A stretch of 64,000 nt of DNA from DASXKD01 sp963762735 (GCA_963762735.1 CAVXMG010000007.1:60149-124148), one strand, 5' to 3'. Positions 43,626-52,352 are shown, counted from the stretch's first letter. Notes: generated by a model not told the origin, from the letters alone. Numbers and translations: made by a program.

Positions 43626-44038
43626 ATGAGGCGCATCGCCGGACTGGCCGCACGGACAACGTGTCCGGCGTGGACTTCACGACGGTCGGCTACGCCATCG
43701 CGAGTGGCGCCCAGATCTGGGCACGCAGCTACCAGCCGCCCGCCGGAGTCAACGTCCCCCAGGGCGTCGCGGCGGCCGGGGTCAGCCCGGATGGTGCGTC
43801 CGTGTACGTCACCGGCGGCGCCGCGACCAGCACTCCCGACACCGTGAACTACATCACGCTTGCCTACCGGGCGGCCACCGGGCAGGCCTTGTGGGTGTCC
43901 CGTTACAAGGGCCCACGGAACTTCGGCTTCGCGACCTCGCTGGCGGTCGGTCCCACCGGCCAGGGCGTGTTCGTCACCGGCTACATCGGGGTCCACGACG
44001 GCTGCTGCAACTTCGGCACGGTCGCCTACCAGCCGTAG
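43626..44038 (+). pseudogene. Deleted propeller-repeat paralog
   Basis: A ribosome site (GAAGGAGA) and ATG 43626 start MRRIAGLAAR, like the paralogs' signal peptides. After about ten codons the sequence jumps into another frame: SGVDFTTVGYAIASGAQIWA, then VSPDGASVYVTGG and VAYQP at the stop. The signal peptide's end and the first blades are missing, and the frame is broken. GTG 43661 could start the fragment but would lack export signals. Confidence 0.7.
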
Positions 44039-44043
44039 GCGAG

Positions 44044-44292
44044 CTATCCGCCGACAGTGCCGGCGACGTAGTAACCCAGGCCGGGCACCCGGTACACCAG
44101 GCCCTCCGCTTCGAGGACCCGCAACGCCTTGGCGGCTGTCTGCCGGGCAATCCCGTGCTCTTGGGTCAGCGTGGTGATGCTGGGGGTCGGCTGCCCTGAC
44201 TGGAGGCTGCCGTCAGCGATCCGCTGGCGCAGCAGGTTCGCCAGGCGCACGTAAGCCCGGGGATCATCGGGCTGGTTGCCTGCTGTCGTCAT
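44044..44292 (-). CDS. GntR-type winged-helix regulator, DNA-binding domain only
   Basis: 82 residues, consisting of a GntR wHTH: AYVRLANLLRQRIADGSLQS, TPSITTLTQEHGIARQTAAK, LRVLEAEGLVYRVPGLGYYV. There is no effector domain, as in a common short actinomycete class. It faces the DUF574 methyltransferase gene and may bind the inverted repeat at 44342-44363. It is convergent with the propeller remnant (stop 44038) and too complete to be a fragment. Confidence 0.88.
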   Translation of the reverse strand: MTTAGNQPDDPRAYVRLANLLRQRIADGSLQSGQPTPSITTLTQEHGIARQTAAKALRVLEAEGLVYRVPGLGYYVAGTVGG

Positions 44293-44341
44293 GCGTCATG
44301 CGTACCCGGTTACACTCTGTGATGATCATTAAGCGTCGTGA

Positions 44342-44363
44342 GTAGTCGACTGTTGTCGAGTAC
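44342..44363. promoter_or_regulatory. Inverted repeat at the start of the DUF574 gene
   Basis: GTAGTCGAC (44342-44350) and GTCGAGTAC (44355-44363) pair at 8 of 9 positions around TGTT. They end two bases before ATG 44365 and about 50 bases upstream of the GntR start. It is a candidate GntR operator. Confidence 0.45.
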
Positions 44364-44364
44364 T

Positions 44365-45184
44365 ATGACGCCTATGGCCGATGACACCGCCCAGCAGCCC
44401 GCAGCGTCCCGTTTCGACCCGGATACCCCTCATCCGGCGCGGGTCTACAACTACTGGCTGGCAGGCAAGGACCACTTCCCCGCCGACCGCCGCGCCGCCG
44501 AGGAAGTCATCCGTCACCGGCCCGAGGTGGTCGCCGGCGCCACGGGCCAACCGGGCGTTCCTCGCCCGCGCGGTGCGCTACCTGGCCGCGGGATGCGGCA
44601 TCCGGCAGTTCCTCGACATCGGCACCGGACTGCCCGCGCCCGCCAGCACCCACGAGGTGGCCCAGCAGGCCGCGCCCGACTGCGCGGTCGTGTACGCCGA
44701 CAACGACCCCCTGGTCCTGGTCTACGCCCGGGCCCTGCTCACCGCACGCCCGCCCGGCCGGTGCGGCTATGTCGACGCGGACCTGCGCGACACCACCGCC
44801 CTGCTGCGAAAAGCGTCCCGGACCCTGGACTTCACCCGCCCGGCCGCCGTCCTGCTGCTCGCCATCCTGCACTTCATCCCGGACCGCGACGACCCGGCAG
44901 GCATCGTCGCGACGCTGACCAGCGCGTTAGCCCCGGGCAGTTACCTGGTTATCTCGCACCTCACCGGCGACCTGGCCCCCGGCCCGGTGGCCGCCGGGAT
45001 CGATGCCTACAACGACGTGGTCCCCACGGCGGTGACTCCGCGCAGCCACGCACAGGTCACGGCCCTGTTCGGCGGCCTGCCGCTGATTCCGCCCGGCGTG
45101 GTGCCTGTCGCCGAATGGCGGCCCACGGCCGGCCCCGCTGCCCAGGCCGATCTATTCGCGGGCATCGCGCGCCATGACCGGTGA
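44365..45184 (+). pseudogene. DUF574-type SAM-dependent methyltransferase, interrupted by a one-base shift
   Basis: ATG 44365 (or 44374) starts RFDPDTPHPARVYNYWLAGK and HFPADRRAAEEVI, the invariant opening of the DUF574/Methyltransf_19 family. Around 44542 the homology shifts one frame: RANRAFLARAVRYLAAGCGI, FLDIGTGLPAPASTHEVAQ (SAM motif), VVYADNDPLVLVYARALL, LHFIPD. It ends at TGA 45184. Removal of one base gives 272 residues, the usual size. Members occur in many copies in actinomycetes with poorly known substrates. As sequenced, the product stops without its SAM domain. Confidence 0.85.
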
Positions 45185-45470
45185 CCCAGAGGCATGGGCG
45201 TCCATCCTCCACGTTGCCCCCGACCTGGCCAAGTTCGCGGTGCGCCGGTCAAGTGGGAGAAAGGCTGACTGCAGGTGTATCTATGGCGCGTTCACGCGCT
45301 CTATAGAGGTGAGCCGTTTCGCCGACCGCTTAGGTGCCACAAGCCGGCGGCGGGATGGCTAACGGTCCAGTCCACGCCGGGGCACGCCGAGCCCGCCGAC
45401 CGGATGGAACGGGGAAGCGCTATGCGACATCCACGACTGGAGAGATGGTCACCATCTCGGGGAGGAACAC

Positions 45471-46331
45471 ATGAGAAAACAATACTTCTGCATCGCTGGA
45501 GTAGCTGCGTCAGCGCTTGCGCTGGGACTCCTCGGGATGCCCGCGTCGGGCTCAGTGTCTGGGCGGCCGACGCCCACTATGCTCCATGCGATCCACCAGC
45601 CAGTGATCAATAAGAAGCTGGTGAAAACAGCAAAGACACCAAACGGTCTTCCGCTGTTCACCAGCGGGAACTGGGCCGGGTACGTAGCTCTCACCGGCGG
45701 GTCCACGACAAGTTACAAGGAGGTGCAGTCTGATTACACTGTACCGTCAGTTAACTGCAACTCGGTGGGCACCGGCGACGGGTTCGCCTACCACTGGGTT
45801 GGCCTTGACGGCTGGAACAGTGGCACCGTCGAGCAGGACGGTGTCGCCGGTTTCTGCGAAGGTGGCACCGCCTCCTATGACGCCTGGTGGGAAATGTTCC
45901 CCAACGGCATCAATCTTATTTTCTCTGTCAGCCCGGGCGACGCCATCACCTCCAGTGTCACCTACAACGGCGGCGGCAACTACACGCTGTTCCTGAATGA
46001 CCATACCAGCGGGCAGTCGTTTAGCCTGAGCGAAAACTGCCCCACCACCTGCAGCAACAACTCGGCGGAAGACATCACAGAAGGCTATGAGAGCAGCCCC
46101 TGGCTCGGCACGGCTGACTACGGCAAGGAGTTCTACAACGGATTCAAGACCGTCAACCAGGCTGGCCACGCGGGCGGCATCCTGAGCGCGGCCTGGCCAG
46201 GAGCTGAAGTTGAAGCGATCGGCGCGTCCAGCGGTCAGCCTACGAGCGTCCCGGGCCCGCTCTACTCCTCCGCGGGCAACACCGTCAAATCCAAGTCTGC
46301 CTTTGAGATCAATTGGCTGCGAGTCAATTGA
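45471..46331 (+). CDS. Secreted G1-family glutamic endopeptidase
   Basis: 286 residues from ATG after GGGAGGA. It has a signal peptide (about 1-30). Then come FTSGNWAGYV (the family N-terminal motif), WVGLDGWNSGTVEQDG (catalytic Gln about 122), YDAWWEMFPN, and a SAEDITEGY segment that should carry the catalytic Glu. G1 peptidases (eqolisins) use a Gln/Glu pair and work at acid pH. Base composition is less GC-rich than the neighbours, perhaps reflecting later arrival. A truncated relative is at 33123-33500. It ends before a strong terminator. Confidence 0.9.
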   Translation: MRKQYFCIAGVAASALALGLLGMPASGSVSGRPTPTMLHAIHQPVINKKLVKTAKTPNGLPLFTSGNWAGYVALTGGSTTSYKEVQSDYTVPSVNCNSVGTGDGFAYHWVGLDGWNSGTVEQDGVAGFCEGGTASYDAWWEMFPNGINLIFSVSPGDAITSSVTYNGGGNYTLFLNDHTSGQSFSLSENCPTTCSNNSAEDITEGYESSPWLGTADYGKEFYNGFKTVNQAGHAGGILSAAWPGAEVEAIGASSGQPTSVPGPLYSSAGNTVKSKSAFEINWLRVN

Positions 46332-46374
46332 CGCGGGCAGTATCGTGTGGTCGGCTTAAATAGTCGCTGCGAGC

Positions 46375-46406
46375 AGAGGCGGCCAGCCGGGAGGCTGGCC
46401 GCCTCT
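46375..46406. terminator. Strong two-way terminator
   Basis: Perfect 14-base arms (46375-46388, 46393-46406) with a GGGA loop are followed by GTTATTA. It lies between the converging G1 peptidase and VOC genes. Confidence 0.9.
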
Positions 46407-46493
46407 GTTATTACGGTTAGCGATTTTCCCGCTCCAATGTGGGGCCGGTACTGGTCGGCCCGGCTGCCCTCTCCGAAGACCAGGACGCCCGGC

Positions 46494-46862
46494 TCAGCCG
46501 CGGTCGTGGAGGGTCACCTGGTAGCCGTCGGGGTCGGCGAATGTGAAAGTGCGGCCGAACGGCCCGTCGATGGGCGCTGAGATGATCGTCGTGCCGGCGG
46601 CGGCGAGGGCGTCGTGGATGTCCTGCGCATCGGGGGCGTGCAGCCACAGCGCCATCCCCTGCCCCGGCTGCGCGATCGCGTCCAGGTCGACGCCCGCGAC
46701 GACGTCGCGGACGGCGAACGCGATCGGCTTGGTGTCGAACACGACGGCGTGCGGCGGTCCCGCGCCGGAGCGCTTCAGCCCCAGGTACTGCTCGTAGAAA
46801 GCGGCGGAACGCTCCAGGTCGCGCACCTGTAGTGAAATGAAGTCGGGTCCGGTGACGGCCAC
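46494..46862 (-). CDS. VOC (glyoxalase-fold) family protein
   Basis: 122 residues from GTG 46862, preceded by GAGGCAGGA. One glyoxalase-like module pair: FISLQVRDLERSAAFYEQYL, AVVFDTKPIAFAVRDVV, ALWLHAPDAQDIHDALAAAG and FTFADPDGYQVTLHD with the end Glu/His site partly replaced. It could bind a metal and a small toxic or aromatic substrate. It is divergent from a MarR gene across two palindromes, so MarR probably controls it. Confidence 0.9.
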   Translation of the reverse strand: MAVTGPDFISLQVRDLERSAAFYEQYLGLKRSGAGPPHAVVFDTKPIAFAVRDVVAGVDLDAIAQPGQGMALWLHAPDAQDIHDALAAAGTTIISAPIDGPFGRTFTFADPDGYQVTLHDRG

Positions 46863-46882
46863 GATTCCTGCCTCCTCATGGT

Positions 46883-46928
46883 ATGTCAGTCTTCTGACAC
46901 ACCACAATGTATGTCAGACTACTGACAT
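46883..46928. promoter_or_regulatory. Twin palindromic MarR operators
   Basis: Site 1 is ATGTCAG-tctt-CTGACAC (46883-46900) and site 2 is ATGTCAG-acta-CTGACAT (46911-46928), 28 bases apart. Site 2 is perfect and covers the MarR start codon. They fill the 64-base gap between the divergent VOC and MarR genes, which is the classical arrangement for MarR autorepression. Confidence 0.75.
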
Positions 46929-47388
46929 GAGTCAAGGCGGGCCCGGAGTCGAGCTGGACACATCACTGGGGTACATGCTGAAGGCGGCCGCGAGCGCCCT
47001 GCACTCCGCCCTGGAGGCCGTGCTCAGGCCGCTGGGCATGACAATCACCCACTACGCCTGCCTGGAGCTGCTCGCCCAGCGGCCGGGCCTGTCGAACTCC
47101 GAGCTTGCCCGCGGCGCCTTCGTCACCCGGCAGTCGATGAACGTGCTCCTGCAGGCCCTCGAACACCAGGGACTCGTCGTCCGCCCGGCACAGGCACCCG
47201 TCGGCAGGGCCCTGCCGACCGAGCTGACCGCCCGCGGGCGCCGCCAGCTCAAGGTGGCCAGCGCCGCGGTCCGCCGCGTCGAGCAAGACATGCTCGCCAA
47301 CCTGGATGCCAGCGAACAAGATCAGATGCGGCGCCTGCTCACCGCATGCATCGCCGCACTGACCGAACCGCCCGCACCGGCGATGTAA
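46927..47388 (+). CDS. MarR-family transcriptional regulator
   Basis: 153 residues from ATG 46927. It has a winged helix with LGMTITHYACLELLAQRPGL, ELARGAFVTRQSMNVLLQAL and the wing QGLVVRPAQAPVGRALPTEL, plus dimerisation helices at both ends. The start codon lies within the second operator and there is no room for a normal ribosome site, so the message is probably leaderless or very short. It controls the divergent VOC gene and itself by inference. Confidence 0.92.
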   Translation: MSQGGPGVELDTSLGYMLKAAASALHSALEAVLRPLGMTITHYACLELLAQRPGLSNSELARGAFVTRQSMNVLLQALEHQGLVVRPAQAPVGRALPTELTARGRRQLKVASAAVRRVEQDMLANLDASEQDQMRRLLTACIAALTEPPAPAM

Positions 47389-47685
47389 CTGCTCCGGAAA
47401 TTAAGCCTGGGGTAGCGCGCCATCTGAAAATAGCCATAATTCTATAACCCACCACAATTTGTAGCTTTACCCATGATCGGGGTATTCACCGGGCATGGCG
47501 GGCAAAGGGACTCCTGGCTCCGGCCGCACATTTTAATAGCTACTATGATTTCATTGAAAGAGCAGGTGAGAGAGCTTCTCGACGGTAGCGCCAGCGGCAT
47601 GACGCGCGCCGGGACCTGGACGAGGCAAGGCCTCTTTCGGTTTGCGTGAATGCCCGAAGCTCGAAACCAGGCGCGGGGGGAATGG

Positions 47686-49131
47686 GTGACGGATCTGCCT
47701 GCGGCGACTGCTCGAGGAACCGCGCCGGTCCCGGTGGCACGGCTTGAGCCCGATGCGATCGGAGTGTCGCAAGACACCGTGATCGGCATGGCCTCCTCCG
47801 CCCCGGCGGTGTCGGTCGGGCTGACTCTGGCGGCACTCGCCGCGACGACCGCCTACGGCAGTGGGCCGGTCCTCGTCCTCACCGCGATCCCTATGCTCAT
47901 CATCGCCAACGCCTACCGGCGGCTGAACATGTGGAATGCCAACTGCGGCGCGTCCTTCGAGTGGGTCGGCCGGGCGATCAACCCCTACCTCGGATTCATG
48001 ACCGGCTGGCTGATGATCTGCGGTTACATCATCGGAGCGGTGGCAGGCGTCGAAGTCATCGGGCCGACGGTCCTCGCCGTGTTCACCTCCAGTTCCGGCA
48101 ACACCTGGGCAGATATCGGCATCGCCACCGGCGTCGCCCTCGCCATGCTGGTGATCGCGGTAGTAGGCATCCGCATCACCGCGCGTACCCAGGTCGGCAT
48201 GGCGGTGGTGGAATATACGATCCTCATCGGCATCGCGGCCGCGGGCCTGGCAGCGGTGCTGCACCACGATCACGGCACCTTCCCGATCACCAAGGGCTGG
48301 TTCAGCCTCAGCGGAATCGGCGGGCACGGCAGCCTGCTGGGCGGCCTGCTCATCGCCGTCTTCATCTTCAGTGGCTGGGAAGGCTCCCTTTACGTCAACG
48401 AGGAGGTCAAGCGCCGGTACACCAACCCGGGCCGGGCCGCCATCCTCGGGGTCGCCCTCCTCACCATCATCTACGCCATAACGGTCATGGGCCTGCAGGG
48501 AGTGGTGTCACCGGCCAGGCTGCAAGCCCACTCGACCTCCGCCCTCAGCTACGTGGCACAGGCCCTCGGCGGCCCCGGCCTGGCCAAGGTCATGGCGCTC
48601 TCCCTCGCCCTGTCGGTCATCGCCGCCACCCTCACCAACATCGTGCTCACCGCCCGGATCATCTACGGCATGGCCTGCCACCGCACGCTGCCGGAACTCC
48701 TGGGCAACGTCTCCCGGCGGTTTTCCACCCCGGCCCCCGCCAGCATCCTCGTCGGCCTGATCCTCGTCATCCTCACCTGGGTGTACCTGCTCGCCAACTC
48801 GGTACAGAACGCCTTCACCGCCGTGATCGACGTCAGCGGCCTGCTGTTCGCCGTCTTCTATATCCTCACCGCGCTGGCCACCATCGCCTACTACCGGCGC
48901 CGCGTTCTCACCAGCGCCTGGAACGCCCTGGTCCTCGGCGTACTCCCCATCGCCGCCGCGGGCTTCCTGGCCTGGATCGTCGCCGAATCGGTGCGAAACG
49001 CCCCGCCGGCACAACTCTGGTCGCTGGCGGGCGTTGTCGTCATCGGCCTTCTCGCGATGACCTTCGCCCGTTTCGGACTGCGTCCAGCCTTCTTCCATAT
49101 CCGGCGGGAGAGCGACAACCAGGCACGCTAG
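47686..49131 (+). CDS. APC-family amino-acid/amine permease
   Basis: About 481 residues from GTG 47686, chosen for the GGGGGGA site ahead of it. ATG 47650 adds 12 residues without such a site. About twelve hydrophobic helices; the first holds DTVIGMASSAPAVSVGL (APC substrate-site helix), and FSGWEGSLYVNEEVKRRYTN marks helix 6 and the loop of this family. It imports an amino acid or amine by proton coupling. Its position amid aryl-CoA genes would suit uptake of an aromatic amino acid or anthranilate-like substrate, but this is speculative. Confidence 0.9.
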   Translation: MTDLPAATARGTAPVPVARLEPDAIGVSQDTVIGMASSAPAVSVGLTLAALAATTAYGSGPVLVLTAIPMLIIANAYRRLNMWNANCGASFEWVGRAINPYLGFMTGWLMICGYIIGAVAGVEVIGPTVLAVFTSSSGNTWADIGIATGVALAMLVIAVVGIRITARTQVGMAVVEYTILIGIAAAGLAAVLHHDHGTFPITKGWFSLSGIGGHGSLLGGLLIAVFIFSGWEGSLYVNEEVKRRYTNPGRAAILGVALLTIIYAITVMGLQGVVSPARLQAHSTSALSYVAQALGGPGLAKVMALSLALSVIAATLTNIVLTARIIYGMACHRTLPELLGNVSRRFSTPAPASILVGLILVILTWVYLLANSVQNAFTAVIDVSGLLFAVFYILTALATIAYYRRRVLTSAWNALVLGVLPIAAAGFLAWIVAESVRNAPPAQLWSLAGVVVIGLLAMTFARFGLRPAFFHIRRESDNQAR

Positions 49132-49190
49132 GACGCCAACCCGCCGGGATGGCCTACAGCCCCTGACCCACCCCACTGGCAGGGCCGCCG

Positions 49191-50018
49191 TCAGCGGCCT
49201 TGCCAGTGGGGGTCGCGGCCCTGCGTGAAGGCGGCGTGGAACTCGGCGTAGTCCTGGCCGGTCATCAGCAGGGCCTGGGTCACGGCTTCCAGTTCCAGCG
49301 CGGCGGACAGGCTCATGTCCTGCTCGCGGGTGAGCAGCGCCTTGGTCTGCGCGTAGGCGTGGGCCGGGCCTGTGGCCAGCCGCCGGGCCAGCCGGTCCAC
49401 CGCCGCGTCCAGTTCGTCCTCGGCCACCAGTTCGCTGATCAGCCCGATCCGCTCGGCGTGCGCGGCGTCGATCGTGTCGCCGAGCATGAGCAGCTGGGTG
49501 GCCCGGCCCAGGCCTACCAGCCGGGGCAGCAGGTAGGCCGCCCCCATGTCCCCGCCGGACAGGCCCACCTTGGTGAACAGGAACGCGAACCGCGCCGCCG
49601 GGGTGGCGACCCGGAAGTCCGCGGCCAGCGCGATCACCGCACCGGCCCCGGCCGCCATGCCCTGCAGCCCGGCGACGATCGGGATCGGGCACTCCCGCAT
49701 GCCCCGGATCACCTCGCCGGTCATCCGGGTGAACGCCAGCAGTTCGTCCTGGCCCATGGCCAGCGTGGCACCGATGATCTCGTGCACGTCCCCGCCCGAG
49801 CAGAACGCCCGGCCGGAGCCACGCAGCACCAGCACCCGGACGTCCCCGCGGTGCGGCAGCTCGGCCAGCAGATCCCGCAGGTCGGCGTAGGAGTCGAAGG
49901 TGAGCGCGTTCAGCTTGTCCGGCCGGTCCAGCGTGACGGTGGCGATCCCGTCGGCGGCTTCGAACCGGAAATGCCGCCACTCCTGCGTCAGCGGGACCGA
50001 TCCGCGAAACGGGCTCAT
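49191..50018 (-). CDS. Enoyl-CoA hydratase/isomerase family protein
   Basis: 275 residues from ATG after GGAGGTGCGCGC. It has the crotonase fold: IATVTLDRPDKLNALTFDSY, VLVLRGSGRAFCSGGDVHEI (oxyanion Gly) and PIVAGLQGMAAGAGAVIALA. The second oxyanion site follows FAFLFTKVGLSGGDMGAAYL. The second catalytic Glu position reads Asp (GGDMGAAY), so a hydratase role is uncertain; ring hydrolase or isomerase roles occur in this superfamily. It is divergent from the aryl-CoA ligase over a shared regulatory gap. It is often found next to 2-aminobenzoyl-CoA-type genes. Confidence 0.92.
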   Translation of the reverse strand: MSPFRGSVPLTQEWRHFRFEAADGIATVTLDRPDKLNALTFDSYADLRDLLAELPHRGDVRVLVLRGSGRAFCSGGDVHEIIGATLAMGQDELLAFTRMTGEVIRGMRECPIPIVAGLQGMAAGAGAVIALAADFRVATPAARFAFLFTKVGLSGGDMGAAYLLPRLVGLGRATQLLMLGDTIDAAHAERIGLISELVAEDELDAAVDRLARRLATGPAHAYAQTKALLTREQDMSLSAALELEAVTQALLMTGQDYAEFHAAFTQGRDPHWQGR

Positions 50019-50051
50019 GCGCGCACCTCCGCACCTCACGATATCTCGGTC

Positions 50052-50081
50052 CATTGACTGTCGTCAGGAACAGTGAATACT
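50052..50081. promoter_or_regulatory. Promoter with imperfect palindrome before the CoA ligase
   Basis: TTGACT (50054-50059) and AATACT (50076-50081) are 16 bases apart, 45 bases before ATG 50126. CATTGACTGT (50052-50061) and ACAGTGAATA (50070-50079) pair at 8 of 10 positions and overlap both hexamers. It is a likely target of the nearby MarR or PaaX. Confidence 0.45.
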
Positions 50082-50125
50082 GGTGCTACCCCGCCGCGGC
50101 GGGTGCCGAACGAAGAGGGGCCGCA

Positions 50126-51745
50126 ATGGAGCTGTCGCCCTCCGCCCACGTCGATACCTTCTGCCGGGACCATCTCCCGCCCGCCGAACAGTGGCCGGAC
50201 CTGCGCTTTGACCTCGGCGGGCTGAGTTATCCCGACCGGCTCAACTGCGCCGAGGCGCTGCTGGACGCAGGCCTTGCCCGGTTCGGCCCGGACCGCCCCT
50301 GCCTGCGCACGCTCACGCAGACGTGGACCTACGGCGACCTGCTCCGCCACGCCAACCAGGCCGCCCGGGTGCTGGTCGAGGACTTCGGCCTGGTGCCGGG
50401 CAACCGGGTGCTGCTGCGCGGGCCGAACAACCCGTGGCTGATCGCCTCCTGGTTCGCGGTGATCAAGGCGGGCGGGGTCGCGGTGACCACCATGGCCCTG
50501 CTGCGGGCCGGGGAGATCGCCGCGCTGGCCGGCATCACCCGGCCGAGCCTGGCCATCTGCGATCACCGTTTCGCCGCCGAACTGGATGCCGCGAACCTCG
50601 GCATCCCGGCGATCGGCTACGGCGGGGACGCCGACGACGACCTGGTCAGCCGCTGCGAGGGCAAGGACGCCAGTTTCCCCGCGGTCGCCACCGCCGCCGA
50701 CGACGTCGCCCTGCTCGCCCCGACCTCGGGCACCACCGGCAAGCCGAAGGCCACCATGCACTTCCACCGCGACGTGCTGGCCATCCAGGACACGTTCGGC
50801 CGCCACGTGCTCCAGGCGAGCCCGGATGACCTGTTCCTGGGCACCCCGCCGGTCGGGTTCACGTTCGGGCTCGGCGGCCTGGTGGTGTTTCCGTTCAGCA
50901 TCGGTGCCTGCACCCTGCTGCTGGAGCGCGCATCGCCTGATGAGCTGGCGGAAGTGGTCGCCGGCCTTGGCGTGACGGCGCTGTTCACGGCGCCGACGAT
51001 GTACCGGGCGCTGCTGCTGGCCGGGCACCGCGAGGCGCTGCGCGGCCTGCGCCGGTGCGTCTCGGCCGGCGAGCACCTGCCGCGCGCGGTGTGGGAGGAC
51101 TTCCACCGCGCCACCGGCGTGCGGATCATCGACGGGATCGGCGCCACCGAGATGCTGCACATCTTCATCTCCGCCGCCGGGGACCAGATCCGGCCCGGGT
51201 CGACCGGCCTGGCCGTGCCGGGTTATGAGGCGGCGGTGCTCGGCGAGGACGGGAAGCCGGTGCCCGACGGCGAGCCGGGCAGCCTGGCCGTCAAGGGGCC
51301 CACCGGCTGCCGCTACCTGGCGGACGAGCGCCAGCGCGCCTACGTGCGGGACGGCTGGAACCTCACCGGCGACACCTACATCAGGGACCCTGACGGCTAC
51401 TACTGGTACCAGGCCCGCAGCGACGACATGATCATCACGGCCGGGTACAACATCGCCGGGCCCGAGGTGGAGCAGGCGCTGCTCGGGCACCCCGACGTGG
51501 CAGAGGCCGGCGTGGTGGCCGCCCCCGATCCCGAGCGCGGCACGATCGTGAAGGCTTACGTCGTGCTCAGGGACGGCGCCGAGGCGGGCCCGGACAAGGC
51601 AGCCGAACTGCAGGCCTTCGCCAAGCAGGCGATCGCGCCGTACAAGTACCCGCGCGAGATCGAGTTCGTCACCGCCCTGCCCAGGACCGCGACGGGCAAG
51701 ATCCAGCGCTACCGGCTCCGCCAGCTCGCCGCCGACGGCTCCTGA
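50126..51745 (+). CDS. Benzoate/2-aminobenzoate-CoA ligase-family acyl-CoA synthetase
   Basis: 539 residues from ATG 50126 (AGAGGGG upstream). Adenylate-forming motifs: PTSGTTGKPKATMHFHRD (P-loop, about 218-235), DGIGATEMLHIFISA (A5), GDTYIRDPDGYYWYQARSDD (A7-A8) and TGKIQR (A10 Lys). The PxxTMHFHRD and GIGATEMLHIF wording is that of benzoate-type CoA ligases. It activates an aromatic acid to its CoA thioester, feeding the monooxygenase/reductase pair at 38-40.5 kb. It is divergent from the enoyl-CoA hydratase. Confidence 0.93.
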   Translation: MELSPSAHVDTFCRDHLPPAEQWPDLRFDLGGLSYPDRLNCAEALLDAGLARFGPDRPCLRTLTQTWTYGDLLRHANQAARVLVEDFGLVPGNRVLLRGPNNPWLIASWFAVIKAGGVAVTTMALLRAGEIAALAGITRPSLAICDHRFAAELDAANLGIPAIGYGGDADDDLVSRCEGKDASFPAVATAADDVALLAPTSGTTGKPKATMHFHRDVLAIQDTFGRHVLQASPDDLFLGTPPVGFTFGLGGLVVFPFSIGACTLLLERASPDELAEVVAGLGVTALFTAPTMYRALLLAGHREALRGLRRCVSAGEHLPRAVWEDFHRATGVRIIDGIGATEMLHIFISAAGDQIRPGSTGLAVPGYEAAVLGEDGKPVPDGEPGSLAVKGPTGCRYLADERQRAYVRDGWNLTGDTYIRDPDGYYWYQARSDDMIITAGYNIAGPEVEQALLGHPDVAEAGVVAAPDPERGTIVKAYVVLRDGAEAGPDKAAELQAFAKQAIAPYKYPREIEFVTALPRTATGKIQRYRLRQLAADGS

Positions 51746-51771
51746 ACACCCGGGGCACCCCGGCCCGCCAG

Positions 51772-52212
51772 CTAGCCGGCCCCCGGGGCGGTCTCCTTCT
51801 CGGTGTGCGCCGCCCAGTCACTGACGAGCTGGTCGAGCACGGGCGCCAGATTTCGTAGTTCGTCCAGGTGCGCGGGGCCGAGGCGGCTCAGCCGCGCCTC
51901 ACCGTCGGGGGTGAGCGCCACCCTGGTCAGCCGTCCGTCCTCGGCATCCCGGGAACGCGCGACCACGCCCACGGCAGCGGCCCGGTCGACGAGTTCCACC
52001 ACGCTGTGGTGGCGCAGCAGCAGGTACTCGGCAAGGTCGGAGATGGTCGGGTCCTGGTTGCCTGGATGGCCCTTGATCGCCACGAGAAGCTGGTGCTGGG
52101 CCGACGTGAGGCCCACCGCGCGCGCCTGGGTCTGGCTCCAGTGCAGGAAGCGGCGCAGGCTGGTGCGGAACGTCAGCAGGTTCTGGAAGTCGCCAGCAGA
52201 CATCTCGGGCAC
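51772..52212 (-). CDS. MarR-family transcriptional regulator
   Basis: 146 residues. It has a winged helix: LTSAQHQLLVAIKGHPGNQD, ISDLAEYLLLRHHSVVELVD, VVARSRDAEDGRLTRVALTP. It is close to MarR proteins that govern aromatic-acid clusters and is convergent with the aryl-CoA ligase (27-base gap). The palindrome ATCGT-gct-ACGAT at 52318-52330, 106 bases upstream of its start, is a probable operator. The effector is perhaps an aryl-CoA (inference). Confidence 0.93.
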   Translation of the reverse strand: MPEMSAGDFQNLLTFRTSLRRFLHWSQTQARAVGLTSAQHQLLVAIKGHPGNQDPTISDLAEYLLLRHHSVVELVDRAAAVGVVARSRDAEDGRLTRVALTPDGEARLSRLGPAHLDELRNLAPVLDQLVSDWAAHTEKETAPGAG

Positions 52213-52317
52213 CCCCTCACCGTAGCGTCAGGTAGTTCCTGTCCTCGCGTTCCCCTCGCACCTCTGAGCGTCATGGGCAGCGCCGAGCCCGCACCCGCGC
52301 CCATCCGGCAAATATGT

Positions 52318-52330
52318 ATCGTGCTACGAT
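52318..52330. promoter_or_regulatory. Palindromic site between MarR and the zinc-ribbon gene
   Basis: ATCGT-GCT-ACGAT inside an A+T-rich patch (AAATATGT before, TTTAG after). It is the only AT-rich stretch between the divergent genes, so promoter and operator probably coincide here. Confidence 0.45.
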
Positions 52331-52352
52331 TTAGTTCGGTCGCCAACCGCCT

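Noticed and set aside
41803..43680. 625-codon minus-strand frame opposite the propeller array
   Set aside because: Reverse reading of Ala/Thr/Gly-rich repeats; composition Arg/Gly/Val with no motifs.
45174..45362. 62-codon plus-strand frame overlapping the DUF574 stop (MTGDPEAWASILHVAPDL start)
   Set aside because: No ribosome site and no continuation of family-like sequence after about 30 residues; too weak to call.
48508..50034. 508-codon minus-strand frame across APC permease end and enoyl-CoA hydratase
   Set aside because: Out-of-frame shadow; the crotonase motifs are in the frame starting at 50018.
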